Of a DNA stretch of 11,479 bases, positions 1 to 6,065 are shown in pieces (within the stretch, counting starts at the first letter, position 1; each line of letters begins with the position of its first letter). A program made the position numbers and the translations under genes. Location: positions 1 to 11,479 of the forward strand of contig NZER01000386.1 of assembly GCA_002690445.1 (NCBI GenBank), in the 5' to 3' direction. This DNA comes from Candidatus Pacearchaeota archaeon. GTDB taxonomy: Archaea > Nanoarchaeota > Nanoarchaeia > Pacearchaeales > GW2011-AR1. The notes under the pieces were generated by a model, which was given only the letters and a program-made list of their open reading frames with translations, searched no databases and was not told the origin of the DNA.

Positions 1-2106
1 AGTAGCGGATATAGTATTCCAACCCAATGCGATGCCTTGAGTTCCATTATTGTGGCGACACTCAATTATGCTTTCCGCTTCTGCCGATGTTAATTTAGTA
101 GCATAAATTGGTGTATTTGTTCCGTGTGTTCCACTCCTTGTATCAGTTTCATATAATACATCTAAAGAACAATTTGTAGTAGCAGGACTTGTATTTATAC
201 CCAACCCATAACCAATCATTACATTTTTTCCGCTATTCGCTTCAGCAAATACAATAGACCCACTAGCATTTGTATTAATATAAGTTCCTGAACCAGCACT
301 AATACTTTTAATGAAATAATTTGTAGCAACCGAAGCGTCATTATCGTAGTGAGATAATATAGCATCATCTGTGCCTCCGCCTATAATTGTTCGTGATATA
401 TATGATTTTATGTCACCATCTTTATCAAATTGACATAATGGAGATATAATATTAGTGGTTTGTATAAAGCCTGAAAAACGTGTATCAGCACTTGTAATAG
501 CTAAATGGGGATCAATGCCAATTGTTGTTTTTAAAGTCAAATAATCTGCGGAACATTCCTCTACTTTTAATTGTCCTGATGCCGAATTATACAATATCTG
601 ATTATTTGTTTTTAATCCATTATCGCCAGTCGCAGCAGTTGAAAAAACCAAAAAGCACGTAGTATCTGTTGTTTCATCCGCTAGGGTTGATGTTGATGAC
701 ACTGAGGCACTTGTAGCAGTTGAAGCATTGCCAGTTAATGCCCCAGTAAAAGTCGTACAAATTAACTCCGCTCCCACCGTTGAGAATTCCATTTGGTCGG
801 CATATACCATGATATGTTTATTAGGTATGGTAGTGTAAGCATCTAACTTATCTGTTTTTAGGTAGCCAGTATTTTGTAAATTTACATTTCCATTACAATA
901 TACATTATCTAATGTAATACCTGATGTATTTACCATATTGGTAGATGGATTATAGGTTAATCCAGCATCTACTAATAATGAACCGTATCCTCCAGTAGTA
1001 GCACTAAAAGGTACATAAAATAATGTGTCCGTAGCATCTGCGGTTAGATAAATATTATCGCTATATGTAGCACTTGAAGCAGTCCCAGTCAAATTAGCAG
1101 TAATAACTCCTGCAGCGAAATCACCAGAAGCATCTCGAGCCACTATTTTAGAACCAGTATTCACATCTGTAGCATCGACAGCGAACGTCCGAGCGGCAGC
1201 ACCATCAAATGTTCCACCACTCGTCAAATATGACCCAGCGGTTAAGGCATTACTCACTTGAGTGGCTGTTCCCGTTAAATTACCTGTAATTGCACCAGTA
1301 AAATTTGCCGTTCCATCAACATCTAATGTATAGGCGGGTGCAGATTCATTTATACCAACTCTTGTATTAGTACTATCAATAGTTAAATATCTTGTTCCGT
1401 TCCATGAATCTATATTAGTGGAGTGTGTTGATGCGTCCATTATATCAAATAAACTACCCCCCCATCTGAAACCGAGATGTTTTAATCCATCTTTTCTTAA
1501 TATTATACCACTATAATTACCATTCCTATCACTCAATAAACCAGCATAAGTATTTGTTCCAGCATCGTTAAAAAGATTAAGACTATCAGCATATATATTT
1601 ATATCGTAATCTGTAGTATCTAAATTTCGTAGTGAATTCAATTTAATTTCATTACATATAAAATCACCTGAACCGTCCCTTTTAACAATTGTTGAACCAG
1701 TATTAGCATTCGTCGCATTGGAAGTATCAGTGTAAGCACTATCCCAATCGCTACTGTTATTAGCAGTTGAACTAAAATCATTATCAGCGTTTTTGATACA
1801 TAATTCTCCATTACTTAAAGTATTAAAATCATCTCGCCACGTTTTATTAGCATTCCAATCTGTACTATTATTTAACAATCCAGTAAATGTATCAGTTCCA
1901 GTTTTAATCATGAGATAATCGTCAGATATAGAATTAATTGAAGTCCTCATATTTAGAAGACCTGTGAGATCGGTTGGGAGAATAATACCATTGGGTAGCT
2001 GTAAGTCGCTTTCGACTGTGAGGCTTTCGACCGTTAATTTCGTTAGGGTCTGATTATCGAGAACGCTCTGTCCTGTTCCTGTATTGTAAAGACTATTCTC
2101 ATTCAT
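1..2106 (-). CDS. Large fiber-like / receptor-binding virion protein, C-terminus cut by window edge
   Basis: The minus strand is open for 702 codons from the ATG at 2106 to base 1 with no stop, so the protein continues beyond the window. It is rich in Thr, Ser, Asn, Gly and Ala and built of short beta-type repeats. Two copies of a phrase of the form NTGS-x-IV-x-RD-x-SGDF lie at about residues 133-147 and 314-330, and two copies of a GIN-x-(S/A)P...LDV phrase lie near 247-263 and 632-650. From memory, these phrases are typical of trimeric phage tail fibers and of proteins ending in a Peptidase_S74 self-cleaving chaperone domain; such a domain would lie off-window. The likely role is host-cell attachment. 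The start is set by the ATG two bases after the stop of the preceding gene, so the TA-run promoter lies inside that gene. The fiber class is fairly secure; the exact virion location is inference. Confidence 0.72.
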   Translation of the reverse strand, partial: MNENSLYNTGTGQSVLDNQTLTKLTVESLTVESDLQLPNGIILPTDLTGLLNMRTSINSISDDYLMIKTGTDTFTGLLNNSTDWNANKTWRDDFNTLSNGELCIKNADNDFSSTANNSSDWDSAYTDTSNATNANTGSTIVKRDGSGDFICNEIKLNSLRNLDTTDYDINIYADSLNLFNDAGTNTYAGLLSDRNGNYSGIILRKDGLKHLGFRWGGSLFDIMDASTHSTNIDSWNGTRYLTIDSTNTRVGINESAPAYTLDVDGTANFTGAITGNLTGTATQVSNALTAGSYLTSGGTFDGAAARTFAVDATDVNTGSKIVARDASGDFAAGVITANLTGTASSATYSDNIYLTADATDTLFYVPFSATTGGYGSLLVDAGLTYNPSTNMVNTSGITLDNVYCNGNVNLQNTGYLKTDKLDAYTTIPNKHIMVYADQMEFSTVGAELICTTFTGALTGNASTATSASVSSTSTLADETTDTTCFLVFSTAATGDNGLKTNNQILYNSASGQLKVEECSADYLTLKTTIGIDPHLAITSADTRFSGFIQTTNIISPLCQFDKDGDIKSYISRTIIGGGTDDAILSHYDNDASVATNYFIKSISAGSGTYINTNASGSIVFAEANSGKNVMIGYGLGINTSPATTNCSLDVLYETDTRSGTHGTNTPIYATKLTSAEAESIIECRHNNGTQGIALGWNTISAT

Positions 2107-2108
2107 CT

Positions 2109-2420
2109 CTATATATATATATACTTGATATATTTTATTAATCTATTATCCTCCTCAGAATTCCAAGATCTTATAAGCCAACGACAATATGATTTTTGAT
2201 CTGATAATTCATTAAACGTCATTCCCTTAAATTTTCCAAATTTGACTATATCAGATTTATGAAGATACATAAAGGTTTTTTTAGGATATAATTCCATTAT
2301 CTTATTGTTTGAATATCGAAATTTCCCATAACACTCGTAGCATGACAGCCGTTTTTCAAAATCATTCTTTTTGGTTCTCAAAAATTTATCACATAAAATA
2401 CATATATCTCCTTTTTTCAT
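2109..2420 (-). CDS. Small zinc-ribbon protein with ExoX-C / DUF3820-like C-terminal domain
   Basis: This is a 103-aa protein. The N-terminus carries two CxxC knuckles (C7/C10 and C27/C30) that could bind one zinc as a ribbon. Residues 60-83 read KFGKFKG-M-TFNEL followed by YCRWLI. That matches the FGK(Y/F)KG-x-x-(F/L)-x-E(L/V)...Y-x-x-WL signature I associate with the DUF3820 / exodeoxyribonuclease X C-terminal-like domain, which is seen in NCLDVs, phages and bacteria next to or fused to nucleases. No nuclease catalytic residues are visible, so a DNA-binding or accessory role is inference. The last residues (KYIKYIYI) are encoded by a TA-run that probably also serves as promoter for the fiber gene, which starts two bases after the stop. 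The gene lies between virion genes on the same strand. Confidence 0.6.
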   Translation of the reverse strand: MKKGDICILCDKFLRTKKNDFEKRLSCYECYGKFRYSNNKIMELYPKKTFMYLHKSDIVKFGKFKGMTFNELSDQKSYCRWLIRSWNSEEDNRLIKYIKYIYI

Positions 2421-2462
2421 AATATATATAATTAAGAAAAAAATTATTTCAAATATATTTAC

Positions 2463-2576
2463 TTACTTTTTAGGACGTTTGTCCTTAACAGGTTTGGTAG
2501 TCACCTTACCTTTACCTTTAACCTTTTTAGCGTCTTTTTTAGCCTTGCGTCTTACTGGTAGTATAAAGAATTTCAT
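2463..2576 (-). CDS. 37-aa lysine-rich basic peptide, candidate DNA-condensing core peptide
   Basis: A short frame starts with MKFFILPVRRKAKK, continues with alternating Lys/Gly/Val/Thr and ends PKDKRPKK-like in KRPKK before a TAA. About 40% of residues are Lys or Arg and only two or three are acidic. Support that it is real: it fills most of an otherwise empty gap in the virion-gene operon; its ATG is preceded by a good copy of the promoter box at 2585-2596 at the usual spacing; and its composition is strongly biased. By analogy with adenovirus core peptides (mu/pX, pVII) and histone-like viral peptides, it may condense the genome in the capsid. That is inference from composition and position, since no sequence family is recognised. 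Confidence 0.6.
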   Translation of the reverse strand: MKFFILPVRRKAKKDAKKVKGKGKVTTKPVKDKRPKK

Positions 2577-2584
2577 TGTATACA

Positions 2585-2596
2585 AATTAATGAGAT
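2585..2596 (-). promoter_or_regulatory. Promoter box ATCTCATTAATT before the 37-aa gene
   Basis: On the minus strand ATCTCATTAATT ends 8 bases before the ATG at 2576. It matches the box before the 69-aa gene (ATCTCATTAGAT) at 10 of 12 positions. It is the main evidence that the 37-aa frame is transcribed as a gene. Confidence 0.45.
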
Positions 2597-2614
2597 ATTA
2601 TTTTTGATATTTTT

Positions 2615-2863
2615 TTAAAAATTTATACTAAATGGTTTAGCTGTTTTAGGGGCTTTAGGAAAATTTCTATTTTCAATGCTTTCTCCTGAACGGCTTTTTA
2701 CGGGCTTAAATGGAGGTTTGATTAAAAATTCATTTTGTGGATTAACGGTTTTTACTACTCTTGCGAAGTCTGCAGAATGGTTGAAATTAGCGTTTACACC
2801 AGTATTGCGTCTACTAATCATTATATAATAGTCATAGATATTATATAATGAATTTTTCAACAT
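2615..2863 (-). CDS. Small basic protein downstream of the major capsid gene, unknown function
   Basis: I do not recognise this protein. The longest frame is 82 aa from ATG 2863, but the first 14 residues (rich in Tyr, Asn and Ile) look like translated AT-rich leader. The second ATG at 2821 gives a 68-aa protein starting MISRRNTG and is preceded by ATTATATA, the leader style of neighbouring genes, so I think 2821 is the more likely start; the coordinates give the longest frame. The body is basic with Pro/Lys repeats towards the end (KPPFKPVKS, FPKAPKTAKPF), no membrane segment and no cysteines. Its place directly after the capsid gene and before the 37-aa basic peptide suggests a minor virion or core protein, but this rests on context only. 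Confidence 0.55.
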   Translation of the reverse strand: MLKNSLYNIYDYYIMISRRNTGVNANFNHSADFARVVKTVNPQNEFLIKPPFKPVKSRSGESIENRNFPKAPKTAKPFSINF

Positions 2864-2887
2864 AAAAAAAAACTTTATTAATAATAT

Positions 2888-2895
2888 TTTATATA
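2888..2895 (-). promoter_or_regulatory. TATA-box-like TATATAAA in the gap after the capsid gene
   Basis: The 94-base gap 2864-2957 is AT-rich. On the minus strand it holds TATATAAA 24 bases before ATG 2863 and 66 bases before ATG 2821, then AATAAA (2874-2879). The AATAAA could be a polyadenylation signal about 80 bases past the capsid stop. In DNA this AT-rich both motifs may be chance. Confidence 0.25.
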
Positions 2896-2957
2896 CCTTA
2901 AAAAAGGGTTTGATAAAAAAAAATGAATGTTAAAATTAAAAAAAGACAAAAAACCGA

Positions 2958-4418
2958 TCAAGCTACTACAGCTACTTGCTGACCTGCTGAAACGGTGAGC
3001 ACCGCTGAGCCTTGTCCCATGAGAAGTGCACTGTCAGTACTGTTGTTAAAACCTGTTAAATTAAGGATAATTTGGCTCGATTGTCCGAGTGTGTTGACAC
3101 CAGATTGAAGTCTACGGTCGGACTCTGCGGCGGGCACGTCGAGACAGAGGCGGTGGCAGACGATGCAGTTCTGGTTTAAGTAATTGACACGTTTGTATTG
3201 CTTGGCGAATGAGAGAGAATTTGCGCTTGGATATGTTGGTTCAGTTAGAGAGCCTCCAATAGATGTGTGAAGCTCTGTGGAGCAGTAATCCATGAATAAA
3301 CTGTTGTAATCGGATTTATTTGCTGCATAAGTGTCCTTAGTTGCATTTGAGCCATTCACAATTTGGGTAGCTCCTGAACTCGGGTGGACTTGGCCATTCA
3401 CTGTCCAGTAATATGTTGCGTCTACTGAATCACTGAGACCTGATAATGTTGTAGCAGCAGCTGATGAGCTGTTTCTATATTGAAATTTCACTTGGTTGGG
3501 GGATAATCCTCCAAAATCGCTGACAACAGATGCACCTGAGGCTGTTGTTAAATGAGTGGCAGAGCCATGATCAGCGTTTAATAAAGCGAAGCCGATCATA
3601 TCGAGAGAAGAACTTGCTACATTAAATCTAATGCTTGAGTTTAAAAGGGATTTAGAACTGGTTATTTCATTGTACGGGATTAATAAATTACCCTCAGAAA
3701 GCATACTAGACATAATCATATCGTATTCTGGACTGCTAAAAGAGATTACATCACAATGCATAGCACAGTCTGTGAGTTGCCAGTCTAAACTGCCAGCGTC
3801 GGCTGAGGCAGCATCTGATGTCATAAGGGCGCATTCATTACCATTTAATTGAATTGTCACGCGAGTTTCACCAACTATTGAGGTGTCCCATGAGGCTGCG
3901 TTCGGGGAAGTCTGGAGTCCCAAAAATTGGGTCATCTTACAAGCTCTGGAGACAGTGTTTGAGGCTGCTCTCTCGTTTCCTGTTCCGACAACTTTAGCTG
4001 AACCGGCAGCACCGATCAAATTGGCACATGGAATGTCAGAATATTCGTCAGAACGACTGTTTGAGTTGTCATTTCCTACTGAAGATCTCCTCAAGCATTC
4101 GTAAACTTGCGCGAAGTTTTGGTTGTTCGCTCCCGACACGCTAGCCCCGTTCAAGCTCCATACAACGCTGCGACAGAGGGCAGCGGGCTGCGGGACGTAG
4201 CGTACGGGATTACCGTTTGCAGATGCATTTTGGTATTTAAATTTATAAGACCATTGAAGACTGGTGAGATCACATATAGAATCGCTCGGGAGGATAAAAG
4301 TCAAAGTCTCATTTTGATTCACTGAGGTCGAATTATTTGGAGAAATTTTAACCTGTCGTCTGGATGTTCCTTGCATAGAATTAACGAAGTAGGAAAAAGA
4401 TGATGGAAGAGACGCCAT
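2958..4418 (-). CDS. MCP: Major capsid protein, double-jelly-roll type, Polinton-like virus class
   Basis: This 486-aa protein is rich in Ser, Asn, Ala and Thr, has no membrane segment and is beta-rich throughout. The N-terminal strand pattern at residues 21-63 has VKISP-N-N-S-T, then ETLTFILPS and DLTSLQWSYKFKY. It resembles the opening of PLV/virophage double-jelly-roll capsid proteins, where a K-(I/V)-x-P stretch is followed by a 'LPS...DL-x-SL' strand. The length fits the 450-650 aa range of that family. The C-terminus (VLTVSAGQQVAVVA) is also a beta strand. It sits in a same-strand run with a packaging ATPase, a pVI-like protein and a fiber, the expected set for an icosahedral tailless virus. 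The start is the ATG after a long TA-run, and the stop is TGA. Base composition is less AT-rich than its neighbours, as expected for a highly expressed structural gene. The fold is inferred, not shown. Confidence 0.78.
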   Translation of the reverse strand: MASLPSSFSYFVNSMQGTSRRQVKISPNNSTSVNQNETLTFILPSDSICDLTSLQWSYKFKYQNASANGNPVRYVPQPAALCRSVVWSLNGASVSGANNQNFAQVYECLRRSSVGNDNSNSRSDEYSDIPCANLIGAAGSAKVVGTGNERAASNTVSRACKMTQFLGLQTSPNAASWDTSIVGETRVTIQLNGNECALMTSDAASADAGSLDWQLTDCAMHCDVISFSSPEYDMIMSSMLSEGNLLIPYNEITSSKSLLNSSIRFNVASSSLDMIGFALLNADHGSATHLTTASGASVVSDFGGLSPNQVKFQYRNSSSAAATTLSGLSDSVDATYYWTVNGQVHPSSGATQIVNGSNATKDTYAANKSDYNSLFMDYCSTELHTSIGGSLTEPTYPSANSLSFAKQYKRVNYLNQNCIVCHRLCLDVPAAESDRRLQSGVNTLGQSSQIILNLTGFNNSTDSALLMGQGSAVLTVSAGQQVAVVA

Positions 4419-4493
4419 GTATAGTATATATATATATATATATATTATATTATAATAATTCGATATTTTTTAACATATTTTTTTAAATTAGAA
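4419..4493 (-). promoter_or_regulatory. AT-only leader of the capsid gene
   Basis: The 75-base gap before the capsid ATG is nearly pure A/T on the minus strand, with a TA-run ending six bases before the ATG. A TTCTAATTT half-box at 4485-4493 lies too far away (about 66 bases) to match the spacing of the 12-base box, so this leader belongs to the plain TATA-run class, perhaps late. Promoter activity is inferred from position. Confidence 0.4.
4425..4445. repeat. (TA)n dinucleotide run, 21 bases
   Basis: Uninterrupted alternating T/A sits directly before the capsid start codon. Shorter runs of the same kind precede the pVI-like, 297-aa, 163-aa and fiber starts, so this is probably promoter sequence as well as a microsatellite. 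Its length may vary between copies. Confidence 0.8.
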
Positions 4494-4874
4494 TTAAAAG
4501 CCTTTACCATATTCATAAGCACGTTTACCCGCCTTAACTACTCCCTCAAAGCTTGGTTTTTCGAGAGCAGCTCCGACCTGTCCTGCTACTTGAATACCCT
4601 CTTTTATTTTTCCAGCTCGATCTGCTACGCGGCTCACTACGTCGGCTCCTTTACCGATCGCGCCTGCTGCTGTACTAAGGAACGGGATCCCCATACCTGC
4701 GACTGTTCCAGCTATATCTCGAACTTTACGACTGATGTCGCCGACCTTAGAGAAATCGATCTTACGCGCGAAATCGCCGACTTTTTCAGCTCCACGTCTC
4801 ACGAACCCACCTATAGATTGTACTCCTGAACTAATTTTACGTCCTACCCCCCTTAACCAACTACCAAAAGACAT
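4494..4874 (-). CDS. Small amphipathic, membrane-active-type minor capsid protein (adenovirus pVI-like)
   Basis: A 126-aa Gly/Ala/Lys/Arg-rich protein. The first 40 residues (starting MSFGSWLRGVGRKISSG) form an ideal amphipathic helix series in which Trp, Leu, Val, Ile and Phe alternate with Arg/Lys. Residues 54-75 are a hydrophobic Gly/Ala stretch (around AGTVAGMGIPFLSTAAGAIG), followed by more amphipathic helix and a basic tail ending YEYGKGF. This recalls adenovirus protein VI and the pVI-like proteins of adintoviruses, in which an N-terminal amphipathic helix lyses the endosome and the rest binds inside the hexon shell. It lies directly upstream of the capsid gene in the same transcription direction, the usual setting. 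The assignment rests on composition, helix pattern and context, since there are no diagnostic catalytic residues. TATATATATATA lies directly before the ATG. Confidence 0.55.
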   Translation of the reverse strand: MSFGSWLRGVGRKISSGVQSIGGFVRRGAEKVGDFARKIDFSKVGDISRKVRDIAGTVAGMGIPFLSTAAGAIGKGADVVSRVADRAGKIKEGIQVAGQVGAALEKPSFEGVVKAGKRAYEYGKGF

Positions 4875-4907
4875 TATATATATATATTAATAATAAGTTA
4901 ATTTTGA

Positions 4908-5282
4908 TTAGATTTTACATACATCTTTTAAAGTATCATCTTTTTTAAGTGTATCGTCTAATGAATTACCAATAACCTCGCCGTTTTGTAATATATCACC
5001 CTCACGATAATGACGTCTCTTTATTAAATTCTTGACATTACCTCTTTTGATCGCCTTAATCTTTTGAGGAGTTGCAGTTTTGAGATAATCCCAGACGTTT
5101 GAGAGTAAAAAGGTACTTAATCCATATCTCTCAGAATAATATTCAATTAACTGATCCTTTTTTAAATCAGCTAAGACCTGAAGAGGATCGCGTACATCTG
5201 CTGGTTGAGTTTCTGGTGGTTGTATCTTACCCATTTGCTGTTCCCATCTGCGTTGTCCTGTTATTTTATTACTCCTACCCAT
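4908..5282 (-). CDS. Unknown 124-aa helical protein in the virion operon
   Basis: I do not recognise this protein. The N-terminal 35 residues are polar, with a Q/P-rich stretch (KIQPPETQPADVRDP). Residues 35-90 are predicted helices with a regular hydrophobic pattern (LQVLADLKKDQLIEYYSERYG, in part) followed by a basic patch, KIKAIKRGNVKNLIKRR. The tail contains two DDTLK repeats and ends DVCKI. There are no metal-binding clusters or membrane segments. The basic helical core suggests nucleic-acid or protein binding, which is inference only. The ATG at 5282 is chosen because the promoter-box variant ATCTAATTTAAT ends six bases upstream of it. It is followed after 33 bases by the pVI-like gene. 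Confidence 0.6.
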   Translation of the reverse strand: MGRSNKITGQRRWEQQMGKIQPPETQPADVRDPLQVLADLKKDQLIEYYSERYGLSTFLLSNVWDYLKTATPQKIKAIKRGNVKNLIKRRHYREGDILQNGEVIGNSLDDTLKKDDTLKDVCKI

Positions 5283-5288
5283 TATAAT

Positions 5289-5300
5289 ATTAAATTAGAT
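5289..5300 (-). promoter_or_regulatory. Promoter box variant ATCTAATTTAAT before the 124-aa gene
   Basis: On the minus strand ATCTAATTTAAT ends 6 bases before the ATG at 5282. It differs from the full palindrome ATCTAATTAGAT at two positions and has the same spacing. Confidence 0.4.
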
Positions 5301-5305
5301 TTTTT

Positions 5306-5515
5306 TTATTCTATATCAGACAAATAATTTTCTATTTCCTCCTTAGATAATTTCATATCTAAGTCATTCAAAATTATCCTAATCTCATCACGTGAGAGCT
5401 CGCGTTGCTCTGATAATTTTTTAATAACGTGTTTGACATATACCCCATTGAATAAAGTGATGAAAAGTACATTAAGGACAGGGGTATTAATAAGAATTGT
5501 TTTGATGGCATCCAT
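5306..5515 (-). CDS. Small single-pass membrane protein, unknown function
   Basis: A 69-aa protein. Residues 6-28 (TILINTPVLNVLFITLFNGV and neighbours) form one hydrophobic segment long enough to cross a membrane. It is followed by a basic VKHVIKK stretch and a charged helical tail with LSRDEIRIILNDLDM and LSKEEIENYLSDIE. The positive-inside rule would put the charged tail in the cytoplasm or capsid lumen. The tail has two helix-turn units that look slightly EF-hand-like, but they lack a complete calcium loop, so I do not call one. Short membrane proteins are common in capsid operons of tailless viruses with internal membranes; whether this virus has one is unknown. A strong promoter box ends seven bases before the ATG. 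Confidence 0.6.
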   Translation of the reverse strand: MDAIKTILINTPVLNVLFITLFNGVYVKHVIKKLSEQRELSRDEIRIILNDLDMKLSKEEIENYLSDIE

Positions 5516-5522
5516 ATATATT

Positions 5523-5534
5523 ATCTAATGAGAT
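5523..5534 (-). promoter_or_regulatory. Promoter box ATCTCATTAGAT before the 69-aa gene, overlapping the upstream stop codon
   Basis: On the minus strand ATCTCATTAGAT ends 7 bases before the ATG at 5515. It is one base from the palindrome found before the 186-aa and methyltransferase genes. The TAG inside it (5525-5527) is also the stop codon of the preceding 171-aa gene, so coding and promoter signals overlap. Confidence 0.55.
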
Positions 5535-6040
5535 AAAAAAACCATGTTATGAATTACATTATAATCTAAACAACTCTGTTTTGGAAAAATCTGTGTAATT
5601 TTATCTACCTTGTATCTACCAAAGTCAATTATCATGTTCTTTAAGCTATAGTACACTATTATCTTATTGTGATAGCGTATTTTATAAATAAATTTTTTAG
5701 TCTTATATAATTTATATGACTGTATATTTTGCTTAAACCTTAAGTATCCTAATTTATGAAATTGATTTAGAACATCATCATAATATTTTTTATGTATATT
5801 ATTGGGGTATGTTTGAAAATTGATCGAGTGGATAAGGAAGCGTCTTGATTCTATTATTAAAAAAGTTCCGTAGTCATCAAGTTCATTCATCTCCTCTAAT
5901 ACGCTGCATGTATGTTTACATAATGTATCTAGAGCGATCTTATAATTTTCAAAATCTTTTTCCTCAAAGAAAATGACGAAGTCAGAAATTTTATATTTGT
6001 TCGTTATATCCTCGCTTATTGTATCATAAAACCTATACAT
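5525..6040 (-). CDS. Unknown 171-aa protein between ATPase and small membrane protein
   Basis: I do not recognise this protein. It is a mixed alpha/beta-looking, Tyr/Ile/Lys/Phe-rich protein with no signal peptide or clear membrane segment. It has cysteines at about 42, 46 and 158, and its C-terminus reads FPKQSCLDYNVIHNMVF. The order His (IHSINF), Asp (IIDFGRY), Gln, Cys loosely recalls Ulp1/adenain-type capsid maturation proteases. However, the residue after the Cys is Leu instead of the usual Gly and the spacing is poor, so I do not assign that function. It starts 25 bases after the ATPase stop with TATATATT before the ATG and ends inside the promoter box of the next gene. Codon usage and AT content match its neighbours, so it is a genuine gene. 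Confidence 0.6.
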   Translation of the reverse strand: MYRFYDTISEDITNKYKISDFVIFFEEKDFENYKIALDTLCKHTCSVLEEMNELDDYGTFLIIESRRFLIHSINFQTYPNNIHKKYYDDVLNQFHKLGYLRFKQNIQSYKLYKTKKFIYKIRYHNKIIVYYSLKNMIIDFGRYKVDKITQIFPKQSCLDYNVIHNMVFLSH

Positions 6041-6065
6041 AATATATAATAATATAAGATATATA

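Noticed and set aside
2371..2607. 78-aa plus-strand frame with hydrophobic stretches
   Set aside because: It lies opposite the 37-aa basic peptide and the start of the 103-aa gene; its Leu/Pro-rich part mirrors their Lys codons, and it runs against the direction of the operon.
3631..4325. Three plus-strand frames of 72-73 aa within the capsid gene
   Set aside because: All are antisense to a well-supported 486-codon gene, have no promoter-like leader and show no family features.
5306..5515. EF-hand calcium-binding call for the tail of the 69-aa protein
   Set aside because: The acidic residues do not form a complete 12-residue loop with the required positions 1, 3, 5 and 12.
5525..6040. Adenain/Ulp1-type protease call for the 171-aa protein
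   Set aside because: The Cys is followed by Leu, the Gln-to-Cys spacing is wrong and no W/H core motif is present; kept only as an item to test.
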